In this document: in pieces, positions 36,436-46,908 of the stretch
Numbering within the stretch: the first letter of the stretch is position 1
Layout: each line of letters begins with the position of its first letter
Made by a program: the position numbers and the translations under genes
NCBI GenBank assembly: GCA_017507105.1
Contig: JAFWBM010000027.1
Location: 1 to 64,000 of the forward strand
DNA from: Bacteroidaceae bacterium
GTDB taxonomy: Bacteria > Bacteroidota > Bacteroidia > Bacteroidales > Bacteroidaceae
Direction of reading: 5' to 3'
Length of the DNA: 64,000 bases
The notes under the pieces: model-generated
The model's input: the letters and a program-made list of their open reading frames with translations, nothing else
What the model was told of the DNA's origin: nothing
The model's database searches: none

Positions 36436-36551
36436 TTCATAATCATTGGAATATGATATTATCAATCCTGTTTAACATTATTACTCTATCATTAAAGAAA
36501 AAAGAGTATGGAATGTTTTTGACATGCTATTGGATGTTTTTTATGCTATAT

Positions 36552-36583
36552 TTTGTTGAATCGGAACTTTTTACTAACTTTGC
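36552..36583 (+). promoter_or_regulatory. Promoter of the Nif3 gene (-33 TTTG, -7 TAACTTTGC)
   Basis: TTTG at 36552-36555 and TAACTTTGC at 36575-36583 are 19 bases apart, the classic Bacteroidetes sigma-ABfr layout. Confidence 0.65.
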
Positions 36584-36624
36584 AACAATTAAACATATAA
36601 TTCACAATACGAAAGTAAGCGAAT

Positions 36625-37725
36625 TTGGCTACTACAGTTAAAGAGATAGCAAACGCCCTTGAAAAGTTCGCGCCTCTGCCGTTGCAGGATGGGTTTGATA
36701 ATGCCGGATTGCAAATTGGATTAACAGATGCGGAAGTTACAGGGGTTTTATTGTGTCTTGACGTGACAGAGCAGATTATTGATGAAGCTACGGCGTTAGG
36801 ATACAACCTTATTATATCGCATCACCCCCTGCTGTTCCGTCCTCTAAAGAAGATAACAGGCAGCAATTATGTGGAAAGATGTGTAATCAAAGCACTTGCG
36901 AATGGCATATCCATCTATTCGGCACACACTAATCTTGACAATGCCCAGGGTGGAGTAAACTACCATATAGCCTATAAACTTGGACTTAAGAATGTACGTA
37001 TACTCGTCCCAAAAGAGAATACTCTTTTAAAATTAGCTGTTTATGTACCCATATCTCATGAAGAAAAAGTACGTAAGGTACTGTTTGATGCCGGATGCGG
37101 AAATATAGGAAATTACGATTGTTGCAGCTACAATATCAATGGGAAAGGAACATTCCGTGCCGGGGAAAATTGTAATCCATACTGTGGAACAATAGGTGAT
37201 ATACACAGCGAAGAGGAGACACGCATAGAGACAGTTTTACCTGCACACATAAAAAACAGGGTAGTGCGAGCGCTGCTTGAAGCACACCCATACGAAGAAC
37301 CGGCATATGACCTATATCCTTTGATGAATGAGTGGAACAATGCAGGCTCGGGAGTGATAGGTGAACTAAATGATGAATGTGACGAAAAAGAGTTTCTATT
37401 AAGAATAAAAGAGATTTTTGCTGTAGGTTGTGTAAAACACACATCACTTCGTGGTGTACCAATAAAAAAAGTAGCCTTATGTGGTGGTGCCGGTGCATCA
37501 TTTTCCAATGCAGCGCTAGCCTCTGGAGCAGATATATACATTACAGGTGAGGCACGATATCACGAACTGTTCGACAATACCCAAAAGATGATATATGCCA
37601 TAATAGGACATTACGAAAGTGAACAATACACAACGGAAATACTACACACTATAGTATCGTCAGCCTTCCCTAATGTTCCTATAAGAACTACAGAAATATC
37701 TACCAATCCTATTAACTATTTATAA
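36625..37725 (+). CDS. Nif3-like dinuclear metal-centre protein
   Basis: A 366-residue Nif3/DUF34 protein. Metal ligands are visible in ISHHPLLF (double histidine), YSAHTNLDN and the late GHYESEQYT block. A central PII-like insert (about 125-230, containing AHPYEEPAYD) is the usual long form. It starts with TTG, supported by the conserved opening KEIANALEKFAPLPLQDGFDNAG. Function is uncertain; related proteins bind two metal ions and are linked to cofactor repair. It is 31 bases ahead of a zinc-ribbon gene and shares its promoter. Confidence 0.87.
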   Translation: MATTVKEIANALEKFAPLPLQDGFDNAGLQIGLTDAEVTGVLLCLDVTEQIIDEATALGYNLIISHHPLLFRPLKKITGSNYVERCVIKALANGISIYSAHTNLDNAQGGVNYHIAYKLGLKNVRILVPKENTLLKLAVYVPISHEEKVRKVLFDAGCGNIGNYDCCSYNINGKGTFRAGENCNPYCGTIGDIHSEEETRIETVLPAHIKNRVVRALLEAHPYEEPAYDLYPLMNEWNNAGSGVIGELNDECDEKEFLLRIKEIFAVGCVKHTSLRGVPIKKVALCGGAGASFSNAALASGADIYITGEARYHELFDNTQKMIYAIIGHYESEQYTTEILHTIVSSAFPNVPIRTTEISTNPINYL

Positions 37726-37756
37726 GAGTATTAACCTTTAACAAAATATAATAAAG

Positions 37757-38572
37757 ATGGCAAAGAAAGATCCTTCTGAATTTACTGTAGAAGAGAAACT
37801 AAAAAGTTTGTACCAGTTACAGACAATCCTTACAGAGATTGACAAAATAAAAATTCTTCGTGGTGAGCTTCCTTTGGAGGTTAAAGACCTGGAAGACGAA
37901 ATTGTAGGCCTTGGTACACGTATCGAGAACATCACAAATGACATCAAGAAAGTACGTGAGAACATGATTGCCTATAAAGAGGAGATGGAGCAGGCAGAGA
38001 GAAACATCGCAAAATATACAGCAGACCAGAACAATGTACGTAACAATAGAGAGTTCGATGTGTTGAACAAAGAGATTGAGTACAACAAACTGGTTATCGA
38101 GCACGATGAAAAGAAAATGGGCGAGGCGCGTCGTGAAGAGAAAGCTAAGAACGAAGAGCTTGAGAAGACAAACAACCAACTTGCAGAGCGTCAGAAAGAT
38201 CTTGACCTGAAACGCTCTGAACTCGAGGAGATTGTAACAGAGACAAAAGCCGAGGAGGAAAAATTGCGCGAGCAGGCACGTAACCTCGAACTTAATATCG
38301 ACCCACGTTTGTTGGCATCATTCAAACGTATACGCAAAAACTCACGTAACGGTCTGGGTATAGTATATGTAGAGCGTGATGCATGTGCAGGATGCTTCAG
38401 CAAAATACCACCACAGCGTCAGATGGATATACGTATGCGCAAGAAAATCATTGTATGTGAGAACTGTGGACGTATTATGATTGACCCCGAACTTGCAGGA
38501 GTTAAACAAGAGCAGCCTGCAGAGGCACCAACACCAAAACGCCGCAGCATACGCCGTAAGAGTGCAGAATAA
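37757..38572 (+). CDS. Coiled-coil protein with C4 zinc ribbon (CT398-like)
   Basis: A 271-residue protein with a long antiparallel coiled coil (about 15-190, dense in glutamate, lysine and leucine heptads) followed by a four-cysteine zinc ribbon: CAGC near 210 and CENC near 232. The tail (PTPKRRSIRRKS) is basic. The family pairs with Nif3 genes across Bacteroidetes, as here, and related proteins bind transcription or secretion components; the precise role is unknown. A strong terminator follows. Confidence 0.87.
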   Translation: MAKKDPSEFTVEEKLKSLYQLQTILTEIDKIKILRGELPLEVKDLEDEIVGLGTRIENITNDIKKVRENMIAYKEEMEQAERNIAKYTADQNNVRNNREFDVLNKEIEYNKLVIEHDEKKMGEARREEKAKNEELEKTNNQLAERQKDLDLKRSELEEIVTETKAEEEKLREQARNLELNIDPRLLASFKRIRKNSRNGLGIVYVERDACAGCFSKIPPQRQMDIRMRKKIIVCENCGRIMIDPELAGVKQEQPAEAPTPKRRSIRRKSAE

Positions 38573-38583
38573 ATAAAGTACAT

Positions 38584-38619
38584 AAAAAAGAGAGAAATTG
38601 ATTGATTTCTCTCTTTTTT
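38584..38619. terminator. Bidirectional intrinsic terminator
   Basis: AAAAAAGAGAGAAAT and its exact complement flank a six-base loop; lies between converging zinc-ribbon and TlpA genes. Confidence 0.88.
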
Positions 38620-38624
38620 ATTGT

Positions 38625-39188
38625 TTAATCAAGCAAAGAATCTATCTTCTCGACAAGCTGTTTGAACTCAGGTTCAACATATCTTCTCGTAAGCATCAAT
38701 ATGCGTCCATCCTTGTCAATAAGAACATTACGTGTTATTCCCGATTGGCGTAATGCATAAGAAGCAAATACATCTCCCTTATCATCGAGTAGCATAGGGT
38801 AGGTGGTTCCCAATTTGGAAGTATACTCCTCTACAACCTCTTTTGTCTCCTCCCTATCTACACCTACAAGAACAAAATCGGGATTATCCTTATGTTTCTG
38901 CCAGATTTCACTTTCGATGTGTGGCATCTCCTTGCGGCAGATTCCACACCAGCTGGCTGTAAACTGCAACATTACGACCTTTCCACGAAACTGCGAAAGA
39001 GTAAACACACGGCCATCTGTATAATGAAGTGTAAAATCGGGAGCAATATCTCCAACTTTTACAAGATAATCATGTTCATAGACAACTACCGAGTCGGATT
39101 GTATCGCAGCATCTATTGCATGTTTTGCTTTTCCATCAACACAAGATGTAACAAAAATTGTAAAAACAATAAATAATAACTTTTTCAT
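38625..39188 (-). CDS. TlpA-family thiol:disulfide oxidoreductase lipoprotein
   Basis: A 187-residue protein from the ATG at 39188; cysteine 16 in FVTSCVDG makes it a lipoprotein. The thioredoxin fold carries the active site SWCGICRKEMPHIE (C-x-x-C) after GDIAPDFTLHYTDGRVFTLS, and a cis-proline region in YALRQSGITRNVLIDKDG. It probably reduces or isomerises disulfides in the periplasm. It stands alone between a convergent neighbour and the divergent Dus gene. Confidence 0.87.
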   Translation of the reverse strand: MKKLLFIVFTIFVTSCVDGKAKHAIDAAIQSDSVVVYEHDYLVKVGDIAPDFTLHYTDGRVFTLSQFRGKVVMLQFTASWCGICRKEMPHIESEIWQKHKDNPDFVLVGVDREETKEVVEEYTSKLGTTYPMLLDDKGDVFASYALRQSGITRNVLIDKDGRILMLTRRYVEPEFKQLVEKIDSLLD

Positions 39189-39277
39189 ATCAATCAACTT
39201 TACATAATCGAGAGACAAACATAAACAAAATAATCAAATAGATAAAATAGAAGATAGTAAAAATAGAATAGTTTTAC

Positions 39278-39286
39278 TATCTTTAC
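39278..39286 (+). promoter_or_regulatory. -7 promoter box (TATCTTTAC) abutting the Dus gene
   Basis: One base from TAnnTTTGC and only three bases ahead of the ATG at 39290, implying a leaderless or nearly leaderless mRNA. Confidence 0.45.
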
Positions 39287-39289
39287 AAT

Positions 39290-40219
39290 ATGTTACCAAT
39301 ATATTTTGCTCCAATACAAGGATACACCGATGATGTCTATCGCCGTATACACCATAGAATGATAGGCGGTATAGAAGAGTACTACACACCCTTTGTACGT
39401 GTAGAGGTTGGTAGTATACGTTCAAAGGATATAAGAGACATACTACCTGCAAACAACAAGAATGTACCCGTTGTTCCACAAATTATTTTCAATAGCCGTA
39501 AGGAGTTCGAGTATCTCACAAATAGGCTCATAGAGTATGGATACAATAGAATAGACTTAAATATGGGATGTCCATTCCCTTTACAAGCAAGACATAAACG
39601 AGGTTCTGGTATCCTGCCGCATATTGATATAGTCTCTGATATAATAGAAGGGATGAAGACCTACAACAATATTACATTCTCTGTAAAAATGCGCTTGGGA
39701 TGGGATAATAACAATGAGGCAACAAGTATTATAGAGATATTAAACAACATTGATTTACAACATATTACAATACATCCACGTACAGGAGTAGAACAATACA
39801 AGGGTAGTGTGGACATTGAAAAATTCAGAACTCTGTACAGCTATAGCTATAATCCTATCGTATATAATGGAGATATAACCACACTCGATGATATCCATAT
39901 TATTGAAGATAAATTCCCCGGACTAAAAGGCATAATGGTAGGACGAGGTCTATTGTGTAATCCACTATTAGCATCTGAATATTCAGAAAGTAAAGAGTTT
40001 GGCAATACTCAACGTATCATAAAAATGTTGGAAATGCATAATGCACTGATGGTAGAATACTCCAGAATTCTTAAAGGAGATACGCAGATGTTAAACAAGA
40101 TGCGTACATTCTGGGAATATAGCGAGCCTGTTCTTGGGCGTAAGCCATATAAGAAAGTAATGAAAAGTGGAAATCTAAAAAACTATCTTGCAGCTGTCAA
40201 TGAGTTGAAATTCTTATAG
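39290..40219 (+). CDS. tRNA-dihydrouridine synthase family protein
   Basis: A 309-residue FMN-dependent TIM-barrel enzyme. It starts YFAPIQGYTD, the FMN site of Dus proteins, and has the catalytic cysteine in NMGCPFPLQARHKRGSGIL, the VKMRLGWD block, ITIHPRTGVEQYKG and GIMVGRGLLCNP. It reduces uridine in the tRNA D-loop. The length is on the short side but complete. The ATG lies three bases after the promoter box. A 400-base AT-rich gap follows. Confidence 0.88.
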   Translation: MLPIYFAPIQGYTDDVYRRIHHRMIGGIEEYYTPFVRVEVGSIRSKDIRDILPANNKNVPVVPQIIFNSRKEFEYLTNRLIEYGYNRIDLNMGCPFPLQARHKRGSGILPHIDIVSDIIEGMKTYNNITFSVKMRLGWDNNNEATSIIEILNNIDLQHITIHPRTGVEQYKGSVDIEKFRTLYSYSYNPIVYNGDITTLDDIHIIEDKFPGLKGIMVGRGLLCNPLLASEYSESKEFGNTQRIIKMLEMHNALMVEYSRILKGDTQMLNKMRTFWEYSEPVLGRKPYKKVMKSGNLKNYLAAVNELKFL

Positions 40220-40619
40220 ATAAATTTATTATGGTACACCAATTATTTAAATCCATAGATAAATTAATCATAGTAGAATTTTCAAACACCATATTATGTT
40301 TAGATGTGTAGATGTAAACTGAAAATAACAAAACATAAATCAGAACATGCTTAACTATCGTTATTTATACAAGAGAGTGGGATTTCCCTAGGAGGAATAT
40401 AATCCTATTATAAATTTCGAAATCCTATTAAACATAATATTCATTATCATTCAATCGAAGGGAAGAAAATAAATAATCTGGAACCAACAAAAATAATAGA
40501 TATAAAATTCATATAGTTATGAGAGAATTAATTGGAAAAAGAAAAAAACAGCGAGTATAAAATATAAAAATGAAAGTAATTTCATAAATTTGCAAACAAT
40601 TAAATAAATCAAAAAAAAC
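40220..40619. other. AT-rich gap with aminotransferase promoter
   Basis: Holds a -7 box TAAATTTGC at 40585-40593, 27 bases before the aminotransferase start. A pair of ATCCTATT copies near 40402-40437 is the only other pattern; no gene is supported. Confidence 0.5.
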
Positions 40620-41822
40620 ATGCCACAACTATCGGAACGTGCAATATTAATGCCATCGTCACCCATACGAAAATTGGCACCTCTTGCAAACGAAGCAAAA
40701 AAACGCGGAATACATGTATATCATCTTAACATTGGACAGCCCGACCTTGAGTCACCAGCAGTCGCATTGGATGCTATAAGAAATATTGACAGGAAAATAT
40801 TGGAATATTCTCCTAGTGACGGTTTTTTATCACTACGTGAAAAGCTCGTCGGATATTACGACCAGTATCAGATAAAGTTGAAAGCTGATGATATTATAGT
40901 TACAACCGGTGGCTCAGAAGCTGTACTATTTGCATTCATGTCATGTCTTAATCCTGGTGATGAGATAATTGTGCCTGAACCTGCATATGCCAACTATATG
41001 GCATTCGCAATATCCGCCGGTGCAGTTATACGTCCTATACGTTCAAATATTGAAGACTCTTTTGCATTACCTCCAATGGAACAGTTTGAAGAGTTAATAA
41101 ATGAACGTACAAGAGGAATACTTATATGCAATCCAAATAATCCAACGGGATATCTATATACAAGAAAAGAGATGAACAGAATACGTGATTTGGTAAAGAA
41201 ACACGACCTGTTCTTGTTTTCTGATGAGGTATATCGTGAATTTATTTATACAGGCTCACCTTATATATCGGCTTGCCACCTTGAAGGAATAGAAGAAAAT
41301 GTGGTTCTTATAGACTCTGTATCAAAGAGATACTCGGAGTGTGGTATCAGAATTGGTGCACTCATAACAAAGAACAAAACATTGCGTCAGGCTGTAATGA
41401 AATTCTGTCAGGCACGTCTCAGCCCCCCACTTCTTGGACAGATTGCAGCTGAAGCATCATTGGATGCTCCACGTTCATATGCCATAAATACGTACGAGAA
41501 ATATATTGAACGTCGCAACTGCCTTATAGATGAACTGAATAAACTGCCGGGAGTATATTCCCCCATTCCTATGGGAGCTTTCTATACAGTAGCTCGCCTG
41601 CCTATTGATGATAGTGATAAATTCTGTGCTTGGTGTCTATCTGATTTCAATTATGAAGGTGAGACTATTATGATGGCACCGGCATCCGGTTTCTACTCCG
41701 AAGAGGGATATGGCAAGGATGAAGTGAGAATTGCATATGCACTCGACAAGTCTGACCTTAAACGTGCTGTATTTATATTGGGTAAAGCTCTTGAGAAATA
41801 TCCCGGACGTATAGACAAGTAA
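40620..41822 (+). CDS. PLP-dependent class I/II aminotransferase (aspartate aminotransferase-like)
   Basis: A 400-residue fold-type I enzyme. Visible: the NIGQPDLESP start, TTGGSEAVLFAF (cofactor phosphate loop), NPNNPTGYLYT, FSDEVYREF with the aspartate that binds the pyridine nitrogen, SVSKRYSECGIRIG with the Schiff-base lysine near 238, and the C-terminal EVRIAYAL carrying the carboxylate-binding arginine. It probably moves amino groups between an amino acid and 2-oxoglutarate; the preferred amino acid is not known. Single-gene unit. Confidence 0.88.
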   Translation: MPQLSERAILMPSSPIRKLAPLANEAKKRGIHVYHLNIGQPDLESPAVALDAIRNIDRKILEYSPSDGFLSLREKLVGYYDQYQIKLKADDIIVTTGGSEAVLFAFMSCLNPGDEIIVPEPAYANYMAFAISAGAVIRPIRSNIEDSFALPPMEQFEELINERTRGILICNPNNPTGYLYTRKEMNRIRDLVKKHDLFLFSDEVYREFIYTGSPYISACHLEGIEENVVLIDSVSKRYSECGIRIGALITKNKTLRQAVMKFCQARLSPPLLGQIAAEASLDAPRSYAINTYEKYIERRNCLIDELNKLPGVYSPIPMGAFYTVARLPIDDSDKFCAWCLSDFNYEGETIMMAPASGFYSEEGYGKDEVRIAYALDKSDLKRAVFILGKALEKYPGRIDK

Positions 41823-41867
41823 TAGGATTACATAATAAGAATCTCACTTAAATATTAACTATTATAT

Positions 41868-41904
41868 AAAAAGTCAAGCGTGTAAATTACACGCTTGACT
41901 TTTT
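41868..41904. terminator. Bidirectional intrinsic terminator
   Basis: AAAAAGTCAAGCGTGTAA and its exact complement, with A- and T-runs on the outside, between convergent aminotransferase and TPR genes. Confidence 0.9.
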
Positions 41905-41922
41905 ATCTTAAATGATATTCTA

Positions 41923-43197
41923 TTATTCCTGAGGCAAAAGTTTCTCCATCTCCTTAACCTTATCCTCCATGTTAAGGTTATAGTAGCACTGGAACAAACC
42001 GTTCAACCACAAATTTGTCTTATCGGGAGCTATAGAACGAAGTTTCTCGTACAAAGGAAGAGCTTGCTTGAAGTAACCATCAAGAATCTCTTTGTCTTTC
42101 TTCATCTGCTCACGGTCAACTTTCTTTGTAGACTGACTGTTGCTGTATGCCTGTGCCTGCTGTACGTAGCAGAGAGCCAGGTTACCAAGTGCATTCTCGT
42201 AGTTGGGGTCAATCTCCAAAGTCTTCTTGTACCATACTATAGCCTCTTCGAGTTGCTCACCCTGCTGTGCTATGTAACCCTTAACATATACAAACAAAGG
42301 ATTGTTGGGGTCTGAAGCAATCATCTCATCAGCATATGCAATGAGCTCATCGCGCTTGTTGTTGTTATCGTAATACTGAATAAGTGACTGATAGAAGTAT
42401 ACATTTGCAGGATACATTACAGAGCACTGTTTTAATGTATTCAACCATGCAACAGTATCACCTACATGCAATTGTGCATCTGCTTTGAACTGGTATGCAG
42501 ACTCAGCATTTGCTGAATCTTTAACTGCAATATCAATATTGCTGAGAACCATCTTATAATCCTCAAGACGCATACCACAAAGTGCTGAATAGTATGCAGC
42601 TATGTTGTTAAACTCGTTCTCTGCAAGACCAAACTCTGCAAGACTGGGATATGATGCAGACTTGATGAATGTGTCAAACTGGTTGTAAGCCATTGTAAAA
42701 TCCTCTTCATTATAGAAATATGCACCACCATTGAAAAGGTTATTACGGTTCTCATAAAGAACTTTCTTTATCTGTTCGCTATACTTGGGCTTTACACGAC
42801 CCTTAGCATCGGGAGTCTTGTCAAGCTCATCGCAACGTGAAAGATCCTGAAAAATCTCGTAGCAATACTTATACATAAGAGTCTCGTTGCAGGGCTGACC
42901 CTCCTGCATCTTCAACTGCTCCTGCTGCATAACACCAAGCTTTGCCGATGCAAGAACATACCACAAATAGGGCTCATTGGCAACGAGTGCGCTATGTTCT
43001 CCTGTAAGAGCTGGTTGCAATGCGTTCAAAGCACCTGCAGGATCGTCCAATATTGCCTTCTCTGCATCTGAAATAAGACCCATAAGAGCTTTCTTGTTTT
43101 TTTTCTGTGCTTTAAGCTCCTCCTTTGATAACTGCTGACCGAATGCAACTGAAACAGCCAGAATCAAAGTAACTGATAATAATAATTTTTTAATCAT
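41923..43197 (-). CDS. Secreted tetratricopeptide-repeat protein
   Basis: A 424-residue protein with a signal peptide ending near residue 20 (SVAFGQ) and helical repeats; the clearest TPRs are at about 150-300 and a canonical one near 325-358 (EAIVWYKKTLEIDPNYENALGNLALCYVQ). TPRs mediate protein contacts, here in the periplasm or at the outer membrane. No catalytic domain is seen. It follows gyrA by 34 bases on the same strand and may be co-transcribed. Function unknown. Confidence 0.82.
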   Translation of the reverse strand: MIKKLLLSVTLILAVSVAFGQQLSKEELKAQKKNKKALMGLISDAEKAILDDPAGALNALQPALTGEHSALVANEPYLWYVLASAKLGVMQQEQLKMQEGQPCNETLMYKYCYEIFQDLSRCDELDKTPDAKGRVKPKYSEQIKKVLYENRNNLFNGGAYFYNEEDFTMAYNQFDTFIKSASYPSLAEFGLAENEFNNIAAYYSALCGMRLEDYKMVLSNIDIAVKDSANAESAYQFKADAQLHVGDTVAWLNTLKQCSVMYPANVYFYQSLIQYYDNNNKRDELIAYADEMIASDPNNPLFVYVKGYIAQQGEQLEEAIVWYKKTLEIDPNYENALGNLALCYVQQAQAYSNSQSTKKVDREQMKKDKEILDGYFKQALPLYEKLRSIAPDKTNLWLNGLFQCYYNLNMEDKVKEMEKLLPQE

Positions 43198-43231
43198 AAA
43201 TTTAAATTTTAATGATATTATTAATCGTTAG

Positions 43232-45724
43232 TTAATTATTTTGTTCGCTATTGTTTATGTCATTATTCTCTTCTGTATCATCACGTGTAACCTTGCAGAC
43301 AGAACCGATACAATCGTTCTTCTTTCCAAGATTTATGATACGAACACCTTGTGTTGTACGTCCTTGTACCGGTATCTGGTTAACTGCTGTGCGAATTGTG
43401 ATACCCGACTTGTTGATTATCATAAGATCGTTACTATCGTTTACGTCCATCATGGCAACCAATGAGCCCGTCTTTTCGGATATACTCAATGTCTTGACTC
43501 CTTTACAGCCACGACCTACAGTGGGATAATCTTCAACGCGTGAACGTTTACCTATTCCCTGCTCCGAAAGTACGAGTAAGCTGTGTTCTGCATCATCCTT
43601 AGGCAATACAACCATACCTACAATCTCGTCATTCTCATCCAAAGCCATACCTTTGACTCCGGTAGCAGTACGTCCCATTGCACGCACCGAGGACTCGTTG
43701 AAACGAACCGCCTTTCCTCCTCGGTTAGCCAATATGATATCACTGTTACCATCTGTCAGTGCAACAGATATCACTCTGTCATCCTCGCGGATGGAGATTG
43801 CAATTATACCATTTGTACGTGGACGTGAATACTGCTCGAGACTGGTTTTCTTTATTATACCCTGTTTTGTACAGAATACAATGTTATGACTCTCTATGAA
43901 ATTCTTATCGGCCAATGTCTTGACACGTACAAATGCATTGACTGCATCATCGGGCTCTATATTGAGCATATTCTGTATTGCACGACCTTTTGAGTTCTTG
44001 TTACCCTCGGGTATTTCGTACACCTTCAACCAATAACATTTACCTCTTTGTGTAAAGAAGAGCATTGTATTGTGCATGGTCGCTGTATAAATATACTCTA
44101 TAAAATCGCTATCACGAGTATCACTTCCCTTAGAGCCAACACCACCACGATTCTGACTACGGTATTCATTCAATGGGGTACGCTTAATATATCCCAAATG
44201 CGATATTGTGATGACCATCTCATCGTCGGCATAGAAATCCTCGGGATTAAAGTCTTCAGAAGCACTATAGTCTATGCGACATTTACGTTCATCGCCATAC
44301 TTCTCCTTAACCTCAATGAGCTCGTCCTTCATTACTTGTTTACAAAGCTCCTCGTTTGTAAGTATCTCATTATAGTATGCAATCTTCTGTTGCAATTCTT
44401 CAAATTCGGCATGCAACTTCTCCTGATTGATACCGGTGAGCTGAGCAAGACGCATCTCAACAATGGCGTTTGCCTGAACCATAGAGAGCGAGAAACGCTC
44501 CATAAGGGCATTCTTTGCATCTGATGGCGATTTTGCAGCTTTTATAATATGTACAACCTCGTCTATATTGTCTGATGCAATAATCAATCCTTCAATTATG
44601 TGTGCACGCTCTTGTGCCTTGCGCAATTCGTACTTGGTACGACGTATCACAACCTCATGACGATGATCTACAAAGTTGGAGATACAATCTTTTAACGAGA
44701 GTAGACGTGGACGTCCATGAACCAATGCTATGCAGTTTACACTGAATGATGTCTGCAAAGCACTCATCTTATAGAGTTTGTTAAGTATTACATTGGCGTT
44801 AGCATCGCGTTTTACATCAATGACAATGCGCATACCCGACTGGTCCGACTCATCATTAATATTGGATATACCCTCAATTCTCTTCTCGTTTACCATTGAG
44901 GCAATATCCTTTATAAGTTCCTCTTTATTGACGTTATAAGGAATTGCTGTAACAATTATCTTGTCATGTAATGCACCCGATTCAATTTCGGCAACAGCAC
45001 GCATGACAACGCGACCACGACCTGTTTCATATGCATCACGTACACCATTCAAGCCGAAAATATCACATCCAGTGGGAAAATCGGGAGCTTTAACATACTC
45101 CATCAATCCATCAGTGTCTATGTCCGGATTATCAATATATGCAACACTTGCATCTATAACCTCACCTAGGTTGTGTGTAGGTATATTTGTAGCCATACCC
45201 ACCGCAATACCGGTTGAACCGTTTACCAAGAGGTTCGGGATTCTTGTAGGCAATACTGTTGGCTCTTCAAACTCATCGTTGTAGTTGGGTTTGAAGTCTA
45301 CAGTCTCTTTATATAGGTCTTCGGCCATTCCTTCACCTATCTTCTTGAGACGAGCCTCGGTATAACGCATGGCAGCAGGAGAGTCGCCATCAATAGAACC
45401 GAAGTTTCCTTGACCATCAATAAGCGGATAACGCATTACCCAATCCTGAGCCATACGCACTAAAGCGCCATATACAGACGAGTCACCATGTGGGTGATAC
45501 TTACCAAGTACATCACCGACTGTACGAGCCGATTTCTTATAGGGTTTGTCCGATGTATTTCCCAATTCCATCATACCGTATAGGATACGACGTTGTACTG
45601 GTTTTAATCCATCACGCACATCGGGCAAAGCACGAGCCACAATAACCGACATAGAGTAGTCGATATATGCGGTACGCATCTCTTCTTCAACATTGACCTT
45701 TATAATTCTGTCGTTGTCAATCAT
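43232..45724 (-). CDS. gyrA: DNA gyrase subunit A
   Basis: An 830-residue type II topoisomerase subunit. The catalytic tyrosine is Y121 in AAMRYTE. The quinolone-determining stretch reads HGDSSVYG, with serine at 82 (equivalent to S83 of Escherichia coli) and glycine at 86, consistent with an unmutated site at position 82. The C-terminal wrapping domain begins with a GyrA box ([10 protein letters not shown], variant of QRRGGKG), which distinguishes it from ParC. The C-terminus is a short acidic/asparagine tail. Confidence 0.95.
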   Translation of the reverse strand: MIDNDRIIKVNVEEEMRTAYIDYSMSVIVARALPDVRDGLKPVQRRILYGMMELGNTSDKPYKKSARTVGDVLGKYHPHGDSSVYGALVRMAQDWVMRYPLIDGQGNFGSIDGDSPAAMRYTEARLKKIGEGMAEDLYKETVDFKPNYNDEFEEPTVLPTRIPNLLVNGSTGIAVGMATNIPTHNLGEVIDASVAYIDNPDIDTDGLMEYVKAPDFPTGCDIFGLNGVRDAYETGRGRVVMRAVAEIESGALHDKIIVTAIPYNVNKEELIKDIASMVNEKRIEGISNINDESDQSGMRIVIDVKRDANANVILNKLYKMSALQTSFSVNCIALVHGRPRLLSLKDCISNFVDHRHEVVIRRTKYELRKAQERAHIIEGLIIASDNIDEVVHIIKAAKSPSDAKNALMERFSLSMVQANAIVEMRLAQLTGINQEKLHAEFEELQQKIAYYNEILTNEELCKQVMKDELIEVKEKYGDERKCRIDYSASEDFNPEDFYADDEMVITISHLGYIKRTPLNEYRSQNRGGVGSKGSDTRDSDFIEYIYTATMHNTMLFFTQRGKCYWLKVYEIPEGNKNSKGRAIQNMLNIEPDDAVNAFVRVKTLADKNFIESHNIVFCTKQGIIKKTSLEQYSRPRTNGIIAISIREDDRVISVALTDGNSDIILANRGGKAVRFNESSVRAMGRTATGVKGMALDENDEIVGMVVLPKDDAEHSLLVLSEQGIGKRSRVEDYPTVGRGCKGVKTLSISEKTGSLVAMMDVNDSNDLMIINKSGITIRTAVNQIPVQGRTTQGVRIINLGKKNDCIGSVCKVTRDDTEENNDINNSEQNN

Positions 45725-46110
45725 CTAAAATAAAATATTTTTATTATTAATTCCTTAATGTTATATATGTTCCAAAACTTCCTTAAAACAATGTAAAATT
45801 ACACAAAAAGGGTGACCCACACAAATTTTTTAAGATTTATTATATTGTTGAATAAACAAAATGGCTTTAAAAGGCCATAAAAGAGCCGTAGAGACGAGAT
45901 AGCCTAAAAATAGCTAAGAATAGAACCTTAATGCTATCCTAAAAGAAATTACAGTTTATTGACATTGGATAGTCGAACAACCAAATAAAAAAGCTATCTT
46001 CGCAGCATAAATGGAGAGTATTATAGTGTGCAGTTATTAATTGTACAAAATTAAATATATAGAGTAACCTCCAATATAACATTAAATAATTTACATTTAT
46101 ATATTACACC
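45725..46110. other. Divergent gyrA/trmD intergenic region
   Basis: A 386-base gap without a gene. TATCTTCGC at 45995-46003 is the likely -7 box for trmD, giving a leader of about 100 bases. A small ATGGC/GCCAT hairpin lies near 45862-45879. Nothing else is recognised. Confidence 0.5.
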
Positions 46111-46785
46111 ATGCGAATTGACATAATTACAACGTTTCCGGAGATGATGGAAGGGTTTTTCAATACCTCAATTCTTGGCCGTTCGCAAAGACACGGATAC
46201 ACTGAAATTCATTTACACAATTTACGAGATTATACAACTGATAAACATCATCGTACTGATGACTATCCCTTTGGAGGATGCGCAGGTTTGGTGATGAAAA
46301 TAGAACCTATTGACAATTGTATCTCGTCGTTGAAGTCTCAACGCCACTATGACGAAGTAATATACACCTCTCCGGATGGTGAAGTATTTGATCAACCTAT
46401 GGCAAACAGCCTATCAATGACACAAAACTTAATTTTCCTATGCGGTCACTACAAAGGTATTGATTATAGAATAAGAGAACACTTGATAACCAAGGAGATA
46501 AGTATAGGAGATTATGTTTTAACAGGTGGCGAATTGGCAGTATCTGTAATATGTGATGCCATTATTCGCCTTATTCCCGGGGTAATATCAGACGAAACAT
46601 CTGCACTTTCCGACTCTTTTCAGGATAATTTGCTGGCACCACCTGTTTATACACGTCCTGCAGAGTATAACGGATGGAAAGTACCCGATATTCTGCTATC
46701 AGGACACGAGGCAAAGATACGTCAATGGGAGTTTGAACAGTCTCTCGAACGCACAAAACGCCTACGTCCCGATTTATTGAAATAA
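46111..46785 (+). CDS. trmD: tRNA (guanine37-N1)-methyltransferase
   Basis: A 224-residue SPOUT methyltransferase. Diagnostic segments are [63 protein letters not shown] and the C-terminal [22 protein letters not shown]. It methylates G37 next to the anticodon and prevents frameshifting. The usual rpsP-rimM-trmD-rplS context is absent; trmD stands alone, as often in Bacteroidetes. Confidence 0.94.
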   Translation: MRIDIITTFPEMMEGFFNTSILGRSQRHGYTEIHLHNLRDYTTDKHHRTDDYPFGGCAGLVMKIEPIDNCISSLKSQRHYDEVIYTSPDGEVFDQPMANSLSMTQNLIFLCGHYKGIDYRIREHLITKEISIGDYVLTGGELAVSVICDAIIRLIPGVISDETSALSDSFQDNLLAPPVYTRPAEYNGWKVPDILLSGHEAKIRQWEFEQSLERTKRLRPDLLK

Positions 46786-46850
46786 ATAATTCATAATAAA
46801 GAATTTTATTTACAAAAAACAATTGTAAATTATCAATCATACAATTGTAT

Positions 46851-46898
46851 ATACAAAATAATAGGCGGTATTTATGAATACCGCCTATTATTTTGTAT
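46851..46898. terminator. Bidirectional terminator hairpin
   Basis: A perfect 22-base stem (ATACAAAATAATAGGCGGTA plus TT and complement) with a four-base loop, between convergent trmD and pyrD. Confidence 0.88.
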
Positions 46899-46908
46899 CA
46901 TTACTATA

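Noticed and set aside
40231-40311. A 26-codon open frame (MVHQLFKSIDK...) after the Dus gene
   Set aside because: Length and composition are what AT-rich non-coding DNA gives by chance; no promoter or ribosome-binding site and no recognisable domain.
43463-43490. Fluoroquinolone-resistance change in gyrA
   Set aside because: The serine equivalent to S83 is intact; glycine at the D87 position may simply be normal for this group, so no resistance claim is made.
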